Source of the DNA: Streptomyces maremycinicus
Lineage (GTDB): Bacteria; Actinomycetota; Actinomycetes; Streptomycetales; Streptomycetaceae
Direction of reading: 5' to 3'
Assembly: GCF_001184025.1 (NCBI RefSeq)
Contig: NZ_BBYG01000014.1
Location: 248,001-312,000 of the forward strand
Length of the DNA stretch: 64,000 bases
In this document: piece after piece, positions 51,579-59,976 of the stretch
How positions within the stretch are numbered: position 1 is the stretch's first letter
Layout of the letters: every line of letters begins with the position of its first letter
The notes under the pieces: generated by a model
Told to the model about the DNA's origin: nothing
The model's database searches: none
Seen by the model: only the letters and a program-made list of their open reading frames with translations
Made by a program: the position numbers and the translations under genes

Positions 51579-51701
51579 CCGCGGGGCAGCCGACGACCGC
51601 GGCGTACCCGCGGCCCCCGACTCTCAGGAAACGCTTGCTTTCACCACTGCCTTACCCGTAGACACGTTCTCCACGAACAGTCGTCACTCTGGGGGGAGTT
51701 G

Positions 51702-52532
51702 ATGATGGAAGGCACGATAGACGGCTTCCGGTACGGGGTGGTGACCCCGGTGGCGGCTTTTGTGATGGCCTGTCTGGGAGGGGCTCTGGGGCTGCGCTGC
51801 ATCGTGCGGACGCTGCTCGACGGCGGCTCGTGGAAACCGGGCTGGCTCGCGCTGGGCGCCGCCTCGATCGGCTGCGGTATCTGGACGATGCACTTCATCG
51901 CCATGATCGGGTTTCAGGTGGAGGAGACACGGATCGGCTACCACGTCGGTCTGACCGTGCTCAGCCTCGCGGTGGCGGTCGCGGTGGTCGGCGTGGGGGT
52001 GTTCATCGTGGGCTACCGGGGCGCCGGCCGGGGGGCGCTGTCGCTCGCCGGGGTCGTCACGGGCATCGGAGTGGCCGCCATGCACTATCTGGGCATGGCG
52101 GCCCTCCAGCTCAACGGCGACATCGAGTACGCCCCCAGCACGGTGGCCCTCTCGGTGCTGATCGCCGTGGTGGCCGCGACCGCCGCCCTGTGGGCGGCCG
52201 TCACGATCCGCGGGTTCCTGACGAGCCTGGGCGCCAGCCTGGTGATGGGCGTCGCCGTGTCCGGGATGCACTACACGGCGATGGCCGCGGTCAGCGTCCA
52301 TGTGCACGGTTCGAGCTCGTCGTGGGCCGGGGACAGCCCCACCTCACTGCTGCTGCCGATGCTGATCGGACCGGTGGTCTTCCTCCTGCTGGCCGGGGTG
52401 GTGGTGATGTTCGATCCGCTGCTGGTGCTCGGCGACGGCGAGTGGAACCGGGGCGCCGGATCGGGGCGGACCGGCCCGGCGGAGGAGCCGGTCAACCCGC
52501 CCGCCGTCCGTCGGTCGTGGAGCGGCGGGTGA
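51702..52532 (+). CDS. MHYT-domain integral membrane protein
   Basis: 276 residues, with GGGGGGAG before the ATG at 51702 (a second ATG follows). Seven membrane segments carry three MHYT-like motifs: MHFIAM, MHYLGM and MHYTAM, each of which may bind copper or sense O2, CO or NO. No GGDEF, EAL or kinase domain is attached, so it acts alone or with a partner. The tail after the last segment is short and polar. Its last 41 nt overlap the opposite-strand LLM gene end. Confidence 0.9.
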   Translation: MMEGTIDGFRYGVVTPVAAFVMACLGGALGLRCIVRTLLDGGSWKPGWLALGAASIGCGIWTMHFIAMIGFQVEETRIGYHVGLTVLSLAVAVAVVGVGVFIVGYRGAGRGALSLAGVVTGIGVAAMHYLGMAALQLNGDIEYAPSTVALSVLIAVVAATAALWAAVTIRGFLTSLGASLVMGVAVSGMHYTAMAAVSVHVHGSSSSWAGDSPTSLLLPMLIGPVVFLLLAGVVVMFDPLLVLGDGEWNRGAGSGRTGPAEEPVNPPAVRRSWSGG

Positions 52533-53892
52533 GCGGCTCCCGCAGGCCGAGATGCTCACGCAGCGTGCGGCCCGCGTACGCGGTGGGGTAGACACCGCGT
52601 TCCTGGAGTTCGGGGACGAGCAGGTCGACGATGTCGTCGAGCCCGTCCGGAATGAGGTACGGCGTGACGTTGAAGCCGTCGACGGCGCCGTGCCGCACCC
52701 AGTGGGCGAACCTGTCGGCGAGCCCGGCGGGGGTGCCGACGTGCCCGCGCTGCGGGCCGAGGGCGATGACGGCCTCGCGCAGCGACCAGCCGTTGGTCTC
52801 CGCCTTCTCGCGCCACTCGGCGACCACCGCGCGGGGGTCGGCGACGCGCCGGGCGCCGAAGGAGCCGTCGTTCTCGGCGACGACCGGGTCCTCCTTGGGC
52901 AGCGGGCCGTCGGCGTCCCGGTCCGAGAGGTCGATGCCCCACAGCAGACCGGCGACCCCCAACGCCGTTGCGGGGGTGACCTGTTGGAGGCGGATCCAAC
53001 GCTTCTTCTCCAGCGCCTCCGCCTCCGTCGCACCGATGATGATCTCCGTGCCGGGGAGGATGCGCAGATCGTCCGCGGGTCGGCCGGCGGCGAGCAGCCG
53101 CCGCCGGAGGTCCTCGGCGAACGCCAGGGCGTCGTCGAAGTCGTTGCCGTGCGCGGAGAACACGACGTCGGCGTTGCGGGCGGCGAAGTCACGTCCCTCG
53201 CCGGAGTCCCCGGCCTGGAAGATCACGGGGTGACCCTGCGCGCTGCGCGGCAGCGTGGGCGCGAGGTCGACGTCGAACTGCGTTCCCCGGTGCCTGACCC
53301 GGCCCACGGCTTCCGGTGCCGCCCAGCCGGGGGCGTCCGCGGCGCCGGCGACGGCCCCGTCGGCCCAGCCGTCCCACAGGGCGCGGGCCACGGTGAGGAA
53401 CTCCTCGGCGCGCCGGTAGCGGTCGGCGTGGTCGAGGTAGCCGCCGCGCCGGAAGTTGGCCCCGGTCCAGGCGTTGTCGGTGGTGACCACGTTCCACCCG
53501 GCGCGGCCCTCGGAGAGCAGGTCGAGGCCGGAGAGCCGGCGGGCCAGGTCGGCGGGTTCGTTGAAGGTGGTGTTGGAGGTGCTCACCAGGCCGATCCGCT
53601 CGGTGACGGCGGCCAGCGCGGCGAGTTGGGTGATGGCGTCGGGCCGTCCGGCGACATCGAGTTCGTGGATCAGGCCGTCGACCTCGCGCAGCCGCAGCCC
53701 CTCCCCCAGGAAGAACGCGTCGAACAGGCCGCGTTCGGCTGTCCGGGCGACCTTCCGGAAGCTCGCGGGGTCGATCTGGGAGCCGCTGGCCGGGTCGGAC
53801 CAGATGGTCCAGTGGTTGACGCCCTGGAAGAAGACGCCGAAGTGCAGGCGGGCGTCGGGCCGCGGGACGTCGAGGGGGTCGGTGCGGGTCAT
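52492..53892 (-). CDS. LLM-class flavin monooxygenase, NtaA/SnaA/DszA type
   Basis: 466 residues from the ATG at 53892 (CAGGAG 8 nt upstream). The family pattern is LHFGVFFQGVNHWTIWSDP at the start, FDAFFLGEGLRL, STSNTTFNEPADLARR and GRAGWNVVTTDNAW. Members use FMNH2 from a reductase to oxidise amines, sulfones or sulfonates. It is the second gene behind the leader peptide, overlapping the preceding LLM gene by 4 nt, so a role in sulfur release from organosulfur compounds is likely. It overlaps the convergent MHYT gene by 41 nt. Confidence 0.92.
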   Translation of the reverse strand: MTRTDPLDVPRPDARLHFGVFFQGVNHWTIWSDPASGSQIDPASFRKVARTAERGLFDAFFLGEGLRLREVDGLIHELDVAGRPDAITQLAALAAVTERIGLVSTSNTTFNEPADLARRLSGLDLLSEGRAGWNVVTTDNAWTGANFRRGGYLDHADRYRRAEEFLTVARALWDGWADGAVAGAADAPGWAAPEAVGRVRHRGTQFDVDLAPTLPRSAQGHPVIFQAGDSGEGRDFAARNADVVFSAHGNDFDDALAFAEDLRRRLLAAGRPADDLRILPGTEIIIGATEAEALEKKRWIRLQQVTPATALGVAGLLWGIDLSDRDADGPLPKEDPVVAENDGSFGARRVADPRAVVAEWREKAETNGWSLREAVIALGPQRGHVGTPAGLADRFAHWVRHGAVDGFNVTPYLIPDGLDDIVDLLVPELQERGVYPTAYAGRTLREHLGLREPLTRRSTTDGRRAG

Positions 53893-54998
53893 CGGGTCTC
53901 CTGAAGGGCCTCGAGGTCCGGGCCGGCGGCGTAGCGGTTGGCGGGGCGGTCCAGGCCCAGGTGGGTGCGCAGGGACGCGCCCGGCAGGGGGCGTACGGCG
54001 ATGCGCCGCTCGAAGAGGTGGGGCAGGACGAGCCGGGACAGCTCCGGCAGATCCTCGTCCAGTACGAGCGGGTGCAGGCGCACGCCGTCCACGACGCCCC
54101 GCAACCGCCCGAGCAGGACGGCGAGTCCGGAGGCCGAGCCGATGTGGCGCAGCCGTCCCCGGTCGGCCCAGGGCGCGTGCTGTTCGAGGTCGGCGACACG
54201 TTCCTCGGCGGTGGCGTGGGCCGTGTCGAGGGCGATCTCGATCTCGGCGAAGACACGGGGTGCGCCGACGTCCGCGGCGGCCGCGGCGACCTCGGTGAGG
54301 TCGCGGCCCTCGACGAGGGCGACGTCGAGCTGCCGGGCGGGGACGCGGTCGGGCCGGCCGAGGACGACGAGCTGTCCCTGGGGCGGGCGCGGCACGATGG
54401 CCGGGCCCTTCACCGTGTAGGTGTCGCCGGTGAAGTCCACGTAATGCAGCCGGTCGCGGTCGAGGTAGCGGCTGGTGGCGACGGAGCGGACCACCGCGTC
54501 GTCCTCCCAGGAGTCCCACAGGGCGCGGACGACCTCGACTCCGTCGCGGGACTCCCGGGCACGGGCGGCCTCGCCGTCGACCTGCGGACGGCCCCAGACC
54601 CGGGCCGCCTCGGGACGTTCCTCCTCGCCCACCACCCAGCCGCCGCGGCCTACCGAGATGTGGTCGAGGGACGCCAACTGGCTGGAGACGTGGAAGGGTT
54701 CGGCGTAGGTGACCGGTACGACGGGTGCGATACCGATGACGCCGGTCGACGCGGCGACGAACGCGGCCCGCTCCACCGCCCCGATGCGGCCGACGATGTC
54801 GGGGGCGCCACCGGGCGGCAGCGCGCCGTCCTCCAGGGTGATCAGGGTGAACCCGGAGTTCTCCGCGGCGGCGGCGACGCGGGCCACCCGGCGCGGGGTG
54901 AGCAGATGGTCGGGCGAGTGGGCGGCGCGGCGCCAGGCCGCGGGGTGGGCGCCGTCACCGTCGAGTTCGACGGCGAGCCGCAGGGCGGGACCGGACAA
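53889..54998 (-). CDS. LLM-class flavin-dependent oxidoreductase
   Basis: 369 residues from TTG 54998, with AAGGAA 6 nt upstream. A luciferase-like TIM barrel: LRLAVELDGDGAHPAAWRR, SGFTLITLEDG, TGVIGIAPVVPVTYAEPFHV and GRGGWVVGEEE. It is shorter than the NtaA-type partner and its C-terminal third is diverged. Its start lies 55 nt after the leader peptide stop, with the hairpin between, so it is the first gene under attenuator control. It probably works with its partner on one sulfur substrate. Confidence 0.88.
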   Translation of the reverse strand: MSGPALRLAVELDGDGAHPAAWRRAAHSPDHLLTPRRVARVAAAAENSGFTLITLEDGALPPGGAPDIVGRIGAVERAAFVAASTGVIGIAPVVPVTYAEPFHVSSQLASLDHISVGRGGWVVGEEERPEAARVWGRPQVDGEAARARESRDGVEVVRALWDSWEDDAVVRSVATSRYLDRDRLHYVDFTGDTYTVKGPAIVPRPPQGQLVVLGRPDRVPARQLDVALVEGRDLTEVAAAAADVGAPRVFAEIEIALDTAHATAEERVADLEQHAPWADRGRLRHIGSASGLAVLLGRLRGVVDGVRLHPLVLDEDLPELSRLVLPHLFERRIAVRPLPGASLRTHLGLDRPANRYAAGPDLEALQETR

Positions 54999-55029
54999 CG
55001 GGAGTTCCTTCCGGGGGCACGACGAGTCG

Positions 55030-55048
55030 GCCGGCCCGGCGGGCCGGC
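55030..55048 (-). terminator. Attenuator-like hairpin after the leader peptide
   Basis: GCCGGCCC-GGC-GGGCCGGC, 8-bp perfect arms with a 3-nt loop, starts 6 nt after the leader stop codon and ends 32 nt before the TTG start of the first LLM gene. Confidence 0.65.
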
Positions 55049-55053
55049 GGGGG

Positions 55054-55170
55054 TCAGCGACGTGCGGAAGGACAGACGGCGGAGGCGGTACGGCAGTAGT
55101 CGACGTGACGTCGGGTGATCAGGGGCGTGCCCGTGCCGACACCGTGCGGTGTCGTGCCGGGTGCGCGCAT
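55054..55170 (-). CDS. Sulfur-metabolism leader peptide
   Basis: 38 residues from the ATG at 55170, with GGAGG 5 nt upstream: a perfect ribosome site for so small a gene. The C-terminal half, PLITRRHVDYCRTASAVCPS, matches the RHVDLxRxxSAxC pattern of the leader peptides that precede sulfur-assimilation genes in Streptomyces. Two Cys codons lie at residues 26 and 33. Slow translation at these when cysteine is low would be expected to change the downstream hairpin and let transcription proceed. That mechanism is inferred. Confidence 0.85.
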   Translation of the reverse strand: MRAPGTTPHGVGTGTPLITRRHVDYCRTASAVCPSARR

Positions 55171-55202
55171 CGGGGCCTCCGCCCTGGGTGACAGATCGCT
55201 TC

Positions 55203-55233
55203 AACCTACGTGGTCGGCCCCGGAAGATGTCAA
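55203..55233 (-). promoter_or_regulatory. Promoter of the leader peptide operon
   Basis: TTGACA (55233-55228) and TAGGTT (55208-55203) on the minus strand, 19-nt spacing. Transcription would start near 55196, about 26 nt before the leader peptide ATG. Confidence 0.6.
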
Positions 55234-55308
55234 GGGCATTAGATGCCGGTGCATGAACCCGTGCGGGTGGACTCCTGCCGCACTGTGGATCATTGCTACG
55301 GTGCACCG

Positions 55309-56814
55309 GTGTCTGACTCCTCACGCGATACCGCCGAAGGCGCCGGCTGGGTCGGCGCCGACCGAGGCGCGTACCGACAGCTCATGCCGGACCGGACCGA
55401 GAAGATCTCGTGGCTCGATCCCAGGATGCTGTGGGCCGCCCGCAACGGCGTGCTGGCGTCGTGGTTCGGGGACCCGACGGGCCGTACCCGCGGGCGCCTG
55501 GTGGCGCAGCGGGCGGCGGCCGGCGCGCCCGCCGACAAGGTGATCCGGCGCACGGACCCGGACAGCTTCTCCTTCATGGTCATCGGTGACACGGGTGAGG
55601 GCGACGATCCCCAGTACGCCGTCGTGCCGGGCTTCCTGAGGGCGAGTCAGGGCACGTCCTTCGCCGTGCTCGCCAGTGACGTCATCTATCCGGTCGGCAG
55701 CGCCGACGACTACGGCACCAAGTTCTTCCGCCCCTACCGGGACTACCCGGCGCCGATCTACGCGATACCGGGGAACCACGACTGGTACGAGGACCTGGGC
55801 GCGTTCATGCGGGTCTTCTGCGGCGAGGCGCCACCCCTGCCCGCCGAGCCCGCGCCACGCCCCCTCAGCCGCGCCCGGCTGCGTTCCCTGCTGTGGCACC
55901 GGCCGCGTCCGCAGGACGGGCAACGCCTCGCGGAAGCACGCGCGTTGAGGTCGGCGGCGGGTCAACAGGCGGTGCAGCCGGGTCCCTACTGGGCGATCGA
56001 CGCCGGACCGGTGCGGATCATCGGTATCGACACCGGGCTGCTGGGCACGCTGGACGCCGAACAGGGCGCCTGGCTGCGGACGGTGTCCCAGGGTCCGCGC
56101 CCGAAGATCCTCATCACCGGCTCGCCCCTCTACGTCGACGGCGAGCACCACCCGTGCCCCATCGAAGGGGGCGGCACCGTGGACGACATCGTCAGCGCCC
56201 CCGAGCACCACTACGTGGCGGCGATCGGCGGTGACATCCACAACTACCAGCGCTACCCGGTGCGTCTGGCGGACGGGCGGACCCTCCAGTACGTGGTCTC
56301 GGGCGGCGGGGGCGCCTTCATGCACGCCACGCACACCATCCCCCGGGTGTCGGTGGCCGGCGTCACCGAGCGGGACTTCCGCTGCTATCCGCTGCGCGGT
56401 GACTCCCTCGCCTTCTACAGCCGGCTCTACGGGCGCCGCCTGCGGCTGCGCCGCTTCTTCGCCCTCACCGAGGCCGAGGCCCAGGCGGTGGTCGCCGAAC
56501 GGCTGGGCATCCCGCCGACCCGCTCCCCGGGCCCGGAGGTGAGGGTGACGCGGCGGATCCGCCTGCTGGCCGGTCTGCTGGGCACGGGGAGCCGGCCCGA
56601 GCACCGCAAGCGGTTCCGGCTCCCGGTGCGCAAGATCTACACCCAGCTCTTCTCGCCGAGCTCGGTGACGTACAGCCCGCCGTTCTTCAAGTGCTTCCTG
56701 CGGCTGGACGTCACCCCGGAGTCGGTCCGGCTGCGCTGCTTCGCGGCCACCGGGAACCGCGCCCAGGAGCTGAACCCGCCGGTCGAGGACGAGGTCACGA
56801 TCCCGCTGGTCTGA
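55309..56814 (+). CDS. Metallophosphoesterase
   Basis: 501 residues from GTG 55309. The calcineurin-like motifs are FMVIGDTGEGD (GDxG), SDVIYPVGSADDYGTKFFRP (GD region), AIPGNHDWYED (GNHD) and AIGGDIHNYQRY (GxxH/GDxHxY). A C-terminal domain of about 130 residues (FALTEAEAQAVVAERL to the end) is of unknown role. There is no signal peptide. It should cleave a phosphomonoester or diester with two metal ions. It is divergent from the leader peptide and follows no operon partner. No ribosome site is seen, so it may be leaderless. Confidence 0.87.
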   Translation: MSDSSRDTAEGAGWVGADRGAYRQLMPDRTEKISWLDPRMLWAARNGVLASWFGDPTGRTRGRLVAQRAAAGAPADKVIRRTDPDSFSFMVIGDTGEGDDPQYAVVPGFLRASQGTSFAVLASDVIYPVGSADDYGTKFFRPYRDYPAPIYAIPGNHDWYEDLGAFMRVFCGEAPPLPAEPAPRPLSRARLRSLLWHRPRPQDGQRLAEARALRSAAGQQAVQPGPYWAIDAGPVRIIGIDTGLLGTLDAEQGAWLRTVSQGPRPKILITGSPLYVDGEHHPCPIEGGGTVDDIVSAPEHHYVAAIGGDIHNYQRYPVRLADGRTLQYVVSGGGGAFMHATHTIPRVSVAGVTERDFRCYPLRGDSLAFYSRLYGRRLRLRRFFALTEAEAQAVVAERLGIPPTRSPGPEVRVTRRIRLLAGLLGTGSRPEHRKRFRLPVRKIYTQLFSPSSVTYSPPFFKCFLRLDVTPESVRLRCFAATGNRAQELNPPVEDEVTIPLV

Positions 56815-56888
56815 CGCCGCGCCTGCGACAATCCACGGAGAACACCTGTACGGCCGTACCGTGCCGTCGAACCATGGAGGAGCCCCCC

Positions 56889-57923
56889 GTGCCTTCGACC
56901 TCACGCCCCCTGCGCAAGCTGGGTTTCCTCACCATCGGGCTGTTCGACGCGGACGATCCGGGCCGGGGCCACGAGACCACGCTGGAGATCATCGAGCTGG
57001 GTGAGCGGCTCGGCTTCGACAGCGCCTGGGTGCGCCACCGGCACCTCCAGTACGGCATCTCCTCCCCCGTCGCCGTCCTGGCGGCCGCCTCGCAGCGCAC
57101 CCGCCGCATCGAGCTCGGCACCGCGGTGATCCCGCTGGGCTGGGAGAACCCGCTGCGCCTCGCGGAGGACCTGGCCACCGTCGACATCCTCGCCGGCGGC
57201 CGGCTCAACCCGGGGGTGAGCGTCGGCCCGCCGATGCACTACGAGCAGGTCAAGGAGGCGCTGTACCCCGATACGTCCGAGGCGGAGGACTTCGGGTACG
57301 AGCGGGTGCGGCGGCTGCTGGACCTGGTGCGCGGCAAGCCCGCCACCGACTTCAGCGGGGTCGAGGGCTTCGAGGTGTTCTCGGACCGGGTGCAGCCGCA
57401 TTCCCCCGGTCTGGGCCGCCGTCTGTGGTACGGCGGGGGCAGCCCGGGTTCGGCCCGGTGGGCCGGGGAACACGGCATGAACTTCCTCACCAGCAGCGTC
57501 GTCAAGGCCGAAGGCCCGGACGACACCAGGGACTTCGCCGAGATCCAGCTTTCACACGTCCAGGCCTTCCGGGCCGCCCATCCCGACGGCGAGGCGGCCC
57601 GTGTGTCGCAGGGGCTCGTGGTCATCCCCACCGACTCCGCCTCCCCCGAACAACGCGCGAGATACGAGGAGTTCGCGGCGAAGCGGCTCCCCCGTACGGC
57701 CTCGCCGCAGGGCCCGGCCCGGCTGCTGTTCGCCCCCGACCTGGTGGGCACCTCCGACGAGATCGCCGAACGCCTGCACGCCCATGCCGCGTTCCGCGAG
57801 ATCGACGAGGTCGCCTTCGCCCTGCCGTTCACCTTCGGGCACGAGGACTACGTGCAGATCCTCACCGACATGGCGACGAAGCTGGGTCCGGCGCTGGGAT
57901 GGCGGCCCGGCGCCGGAGCGTGA
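56889..57923 (+). CDS. LLM-class flavin-dependent oxidoreductase
   Basis: 344 residues from GTG 56889, with GGAGGAG 6 nt upstream. Luciferase-like pattern: KLGFLTIGLFDADDPGRGHE, RLGFDSAWVRHRHLQYGISS, RIELGTAVIPLGWENPLRLA and GGRLNPGVSVGPP. A third LLM enzyme in this locus, of a different subfamily from the two at 52.5-55 kb. The stop is 6 nt from the convergent TauD-type dioxygenase. A role in organosulfur or related oxidation is possible from context only. Confidence 0.9.
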   Translation: MPSTSRPLRKLGFLTIGLFDADDPGRGHETTLEIIELGERLGFDSAWVRHRHLQYGISSPVAVLAAASQRTRRIELGTAVIPLGWENPLRLAEDLATVDILAGGRLNPGVSVGPPMHYEQVKEALYPDTSEAEDFGYERVRRLLDLVRGKPATDFSGVEGFEVFSDRVQPHSPGLGRRLWYGGGSPGSARWAGEHGMNFLTSSVVKAEGPDDTRDFAEIQLSHVQAFRAAHPDGEAARVSQGLVVIPTDSASPEQRARYEEFAAKRLPRTASPQGPARLLFAPDLVGTSDEIAERLHAHAAFREIDEVAFALPFTFGHEDYVQILTDMATKLGPALGWRPGAGA

Positions 57924-57929
57924 GGACCC

Positions 57930-58925
57930 TCACCAGCGGCCCGGCTCGGTTCCCGTCACCGGCGCGGACGGCCTGCCGTCCGCGCCGACGGGGATGTCGC
58001 CGGTGAGCATCACCCGGTGCATCGTGCGCGGGAAGCCCAGATGGGCGTTGTCGCTCGGCGCGAGGTGGATGGTGGCGCGGTTGTCCCAGAACGCCACGCT
58101 GCCCGGTTCCCAGCGGAAGCGGACCGTGTACTCGGGCCGGGTCGCCTCCTCGAGGAGCATGTCCAGGATCGCCCGGCTCTCGGCGCGGGACAGGTCGGTG
58201 ATCTGCTCGACGTAGTAGCCGTTGACGTACAGCACGCGCTCCCCCGTCTCGGGGTGGACGCGTACCAGGGGGTGCACCGAGGCGACCTGGTGATCGAGGA
58301 GATGGCGGACGTACGCGTCGTCGCCGGGGCGGGGCTGGTAGCCGACGCCGAGCCGGTGCTCGGCGCGCAGCCCCGCCACGAACTCCCGCACCGGCGCGGA
58401 GAGTCCGGCGTACGCGGCGGCCAGGTTGGACCAGGTCGTGTCACCGCCGTAGGGCGGTACGGTCTCGGCGCGCAGGATGGTCGCGGCCGGCGGGTCGACG
58501 CGGGCGCCGTGGTCGCAGTGCCAGCCGCGCAGCAGGGTGTGCCGGCGGCGCCGGAGCCACTCCTCGTGCTCCATGCCGAACCTGCCGCCCAGTTCGAGGC
58601 GGTCCGCGGTGGTCTCGATCTCCGGGAAGTCCGCCGGGGAGGCGCTGCCGCGCCCGCGCAGGACGACGGGTTCGCCGAACCGCCGCGCGAACGCCACGTG
58701 TCCCGCGTGGTCGAGGCGCTGCCCGCGGAAGAACACCACCTTCCAGCGCAGCAGCGCCGCCCTGATCACGGCGACCCGGGCGTCGTCGAGCCCCGCGGCC
58801 AGGTCGACGCCCCCGATCTCGGCGCCGATGTGTCCGGCGACCGGCCTCACCTCCACGCCGACCGCCTGCGCGGCCTCCTCGGCCGTCGGGTCGTCGAAGG
58901 GGGTGGCCCGGCTGTCCGTCGTCAT
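57930..58925 (-). CDS. TauD/TfdA-family 2-oxoglutarate dioxygenase
   Basis: 331 residues from the ATG at 58925 (GGAG 7 nt upstream). The iron triad is His136 and Asp138 in WHCDHG and His287 in NRATIHLAPS; Arg304 in MHRVML, or near it, should bind 2-oxoglutarate. The segment HIGAEIGGVDLAAGL is the usual TauD N-terminus. Members release sulfite from taurine or alkylsulfonates, or oxidise other acids. Near the leader-controlled LLM operon, a role in sulfonate use is plausible, but it has its own promoter. Confidence 0.92.
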   Translation of the reverse strand: MTTDSRATPFDDPTAEEAAQAVGVEVRPVAGHIGAEIGGVDLAAGLDDARVAVIRAALLRWKVVFFRGQRLDHAGHVAFARRFGEPVVLRGRGSASPADFPEIETTADRLELGGRFGMEHEEWLRRRRHTLLRGWHCDHGARVDPPAATILRAETVPPYGGDTTWSNLAAAYAGLSAPVREFVAGLRAEHRLGVGYQPRPGDDAYVRHLLDHQVASVHPLVRVHPETGERVLYVNGYYVEQITDLSRAESRAILDMLLEEATRPEYTVRFRWEPGSVAFWDNRATIHLAPSDNAHLGFPRTMHRVMLTGDIPVGADGRPSAPVTGTEPGRW

Positions 58926-59128
58926 GCGTGCTCCGCTCGTCTTCACTCGTCGTCCGTCACTGTTCCGGGAAGATCGTGACAGTGAATCGTCGGCCTGGCG
59001 ACAGGGCGTTCGGACACCCGTACGGGAGAGGCGCGCCCGCCCCGGGCGGCCTCCGGTTGATCGATCCCGGCCTCATCGGTGAGGCTGGTGGGACGGCACG
59101 CACGGCACAGTCGAGGAAAGGTCCCCTG

Positions 59129-59959
59129 GTGAGCAGCATCCCGGAGTACACGCTCAACGACGGTACGAAGCTCCCGGCCCTGGGTCTGGGCACCTGGCCG
59201 ATGGACGACGCGGAGGCGGAGCGGTCGGTGGCCGAGGCGCTCCGTCTGGGTTACCGGCTCGTCGACACGGCGACGAACTATCGCAACGAGACCGGGGTCG
59301 GGCGGGGCGTGGCCCGGGGCGGGGTGCCGCGCGAGGAGATCGTGGTGGCCACCAAGCTGCCCGGCCGCCACCACGGCTACGAGGAGACCCTCGCCTCCTT
59401 CGAGGAGTCCCGGGAGCGGCTCGGGCTCGAGTACGTGGACCTGTACCTGATCCACTGGCCGCTTCCCCGGGTCGACCGGTTCGTCGATTCCTGGCGGGCG
59501 ATGATCAAGCTCCGGGAGGAGGGCCTGGTCCGTTCCATCGGTGTCTCCAACTTCACCGCCGGGCACATCGAGCGGCTGGAGAAGGAGACCGGGGTGCTGC
59601 CGTCCGTCAACCAGATCGAGCTGCATCCGCTCTTCCCGCAGGACGAGTTGCGGGCCTTCCACGAGGCCCGGGGAATCCGCACGGAGAGCTGGAGCCCGCT
59701 GGGCCGCGGTTCGGCGCTCCTGGAGGACCCGGCCGTCGTGGCGGTCGCCGAGTCGCTGGGCGTGACGCCGGGCCAGGTCGTGCTGCGCTGGCACCTCCAG
59801 CTCGGCGCGGTCCCCATCCCCAAGTCGTCCAGTCCCGAGCGGCAGCGGGCCAACCTCGACGTCTTCGGCTTCGAGCTCGGCCCGGAGCAAGTGGCGGCGA
59901 TCACGCGGCGTCCGCACCGGCGACTGGGCGGCGACCCCGAGGTGCACGAGGAGTTCTGA
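59129..59959 (+). CDS. Aldo/keto reductase
   Basis: 276 residues from GTG 59129 (AGGAAAGG about 9 nt upstream). All four catalytic residues are present: Asp46 and Tyr51 in VDTATNYRNE, Lys76 in VATKLPG and His109 in LIHWPLP. The NADPH-binding segment IPKSSSPERQRANLDVF is at the C-terminus. It reduces aldehydes or ketones, probably 2,5-diketo-D-gluconate-like in subfamily. It is divergent from the TauD-type gene and convergent with the phosphatase, alone on its strand. Confidence 0.92.
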   Translation: MSSIPEYTLNDGTKLPALGLGTWPMDDAEAERSVAEALRLGYRLVDTATNYRNETGVGRGVARGGVPREEIVVATKLPGRHHGYEETLASFEESRERLGLEYVDLYLIHWPLPRVDRFVDSWRAMIKLREEGLVRSIGVSNFTAGHIERLEKETGVLPSVNQIELHPLFPQDELRAFHEARGIRTESWSPLGRGSALLEDPAVVAVAESLGVTPGQVVLRWHLQLGAVPIPKSSSPERQRANLDVFGFELGPEQVAAITRRPHRRLGGDPEVHEEF

Positions 59960-59976
59960 GGCCCGGCGCGCGGCGG

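Noticed and set aside
52552..55118. Long plus-strand frames opposite the two LLM genes
   Set aside because: They are antisense to well-supported flavin enzymes and lack any family pattern.
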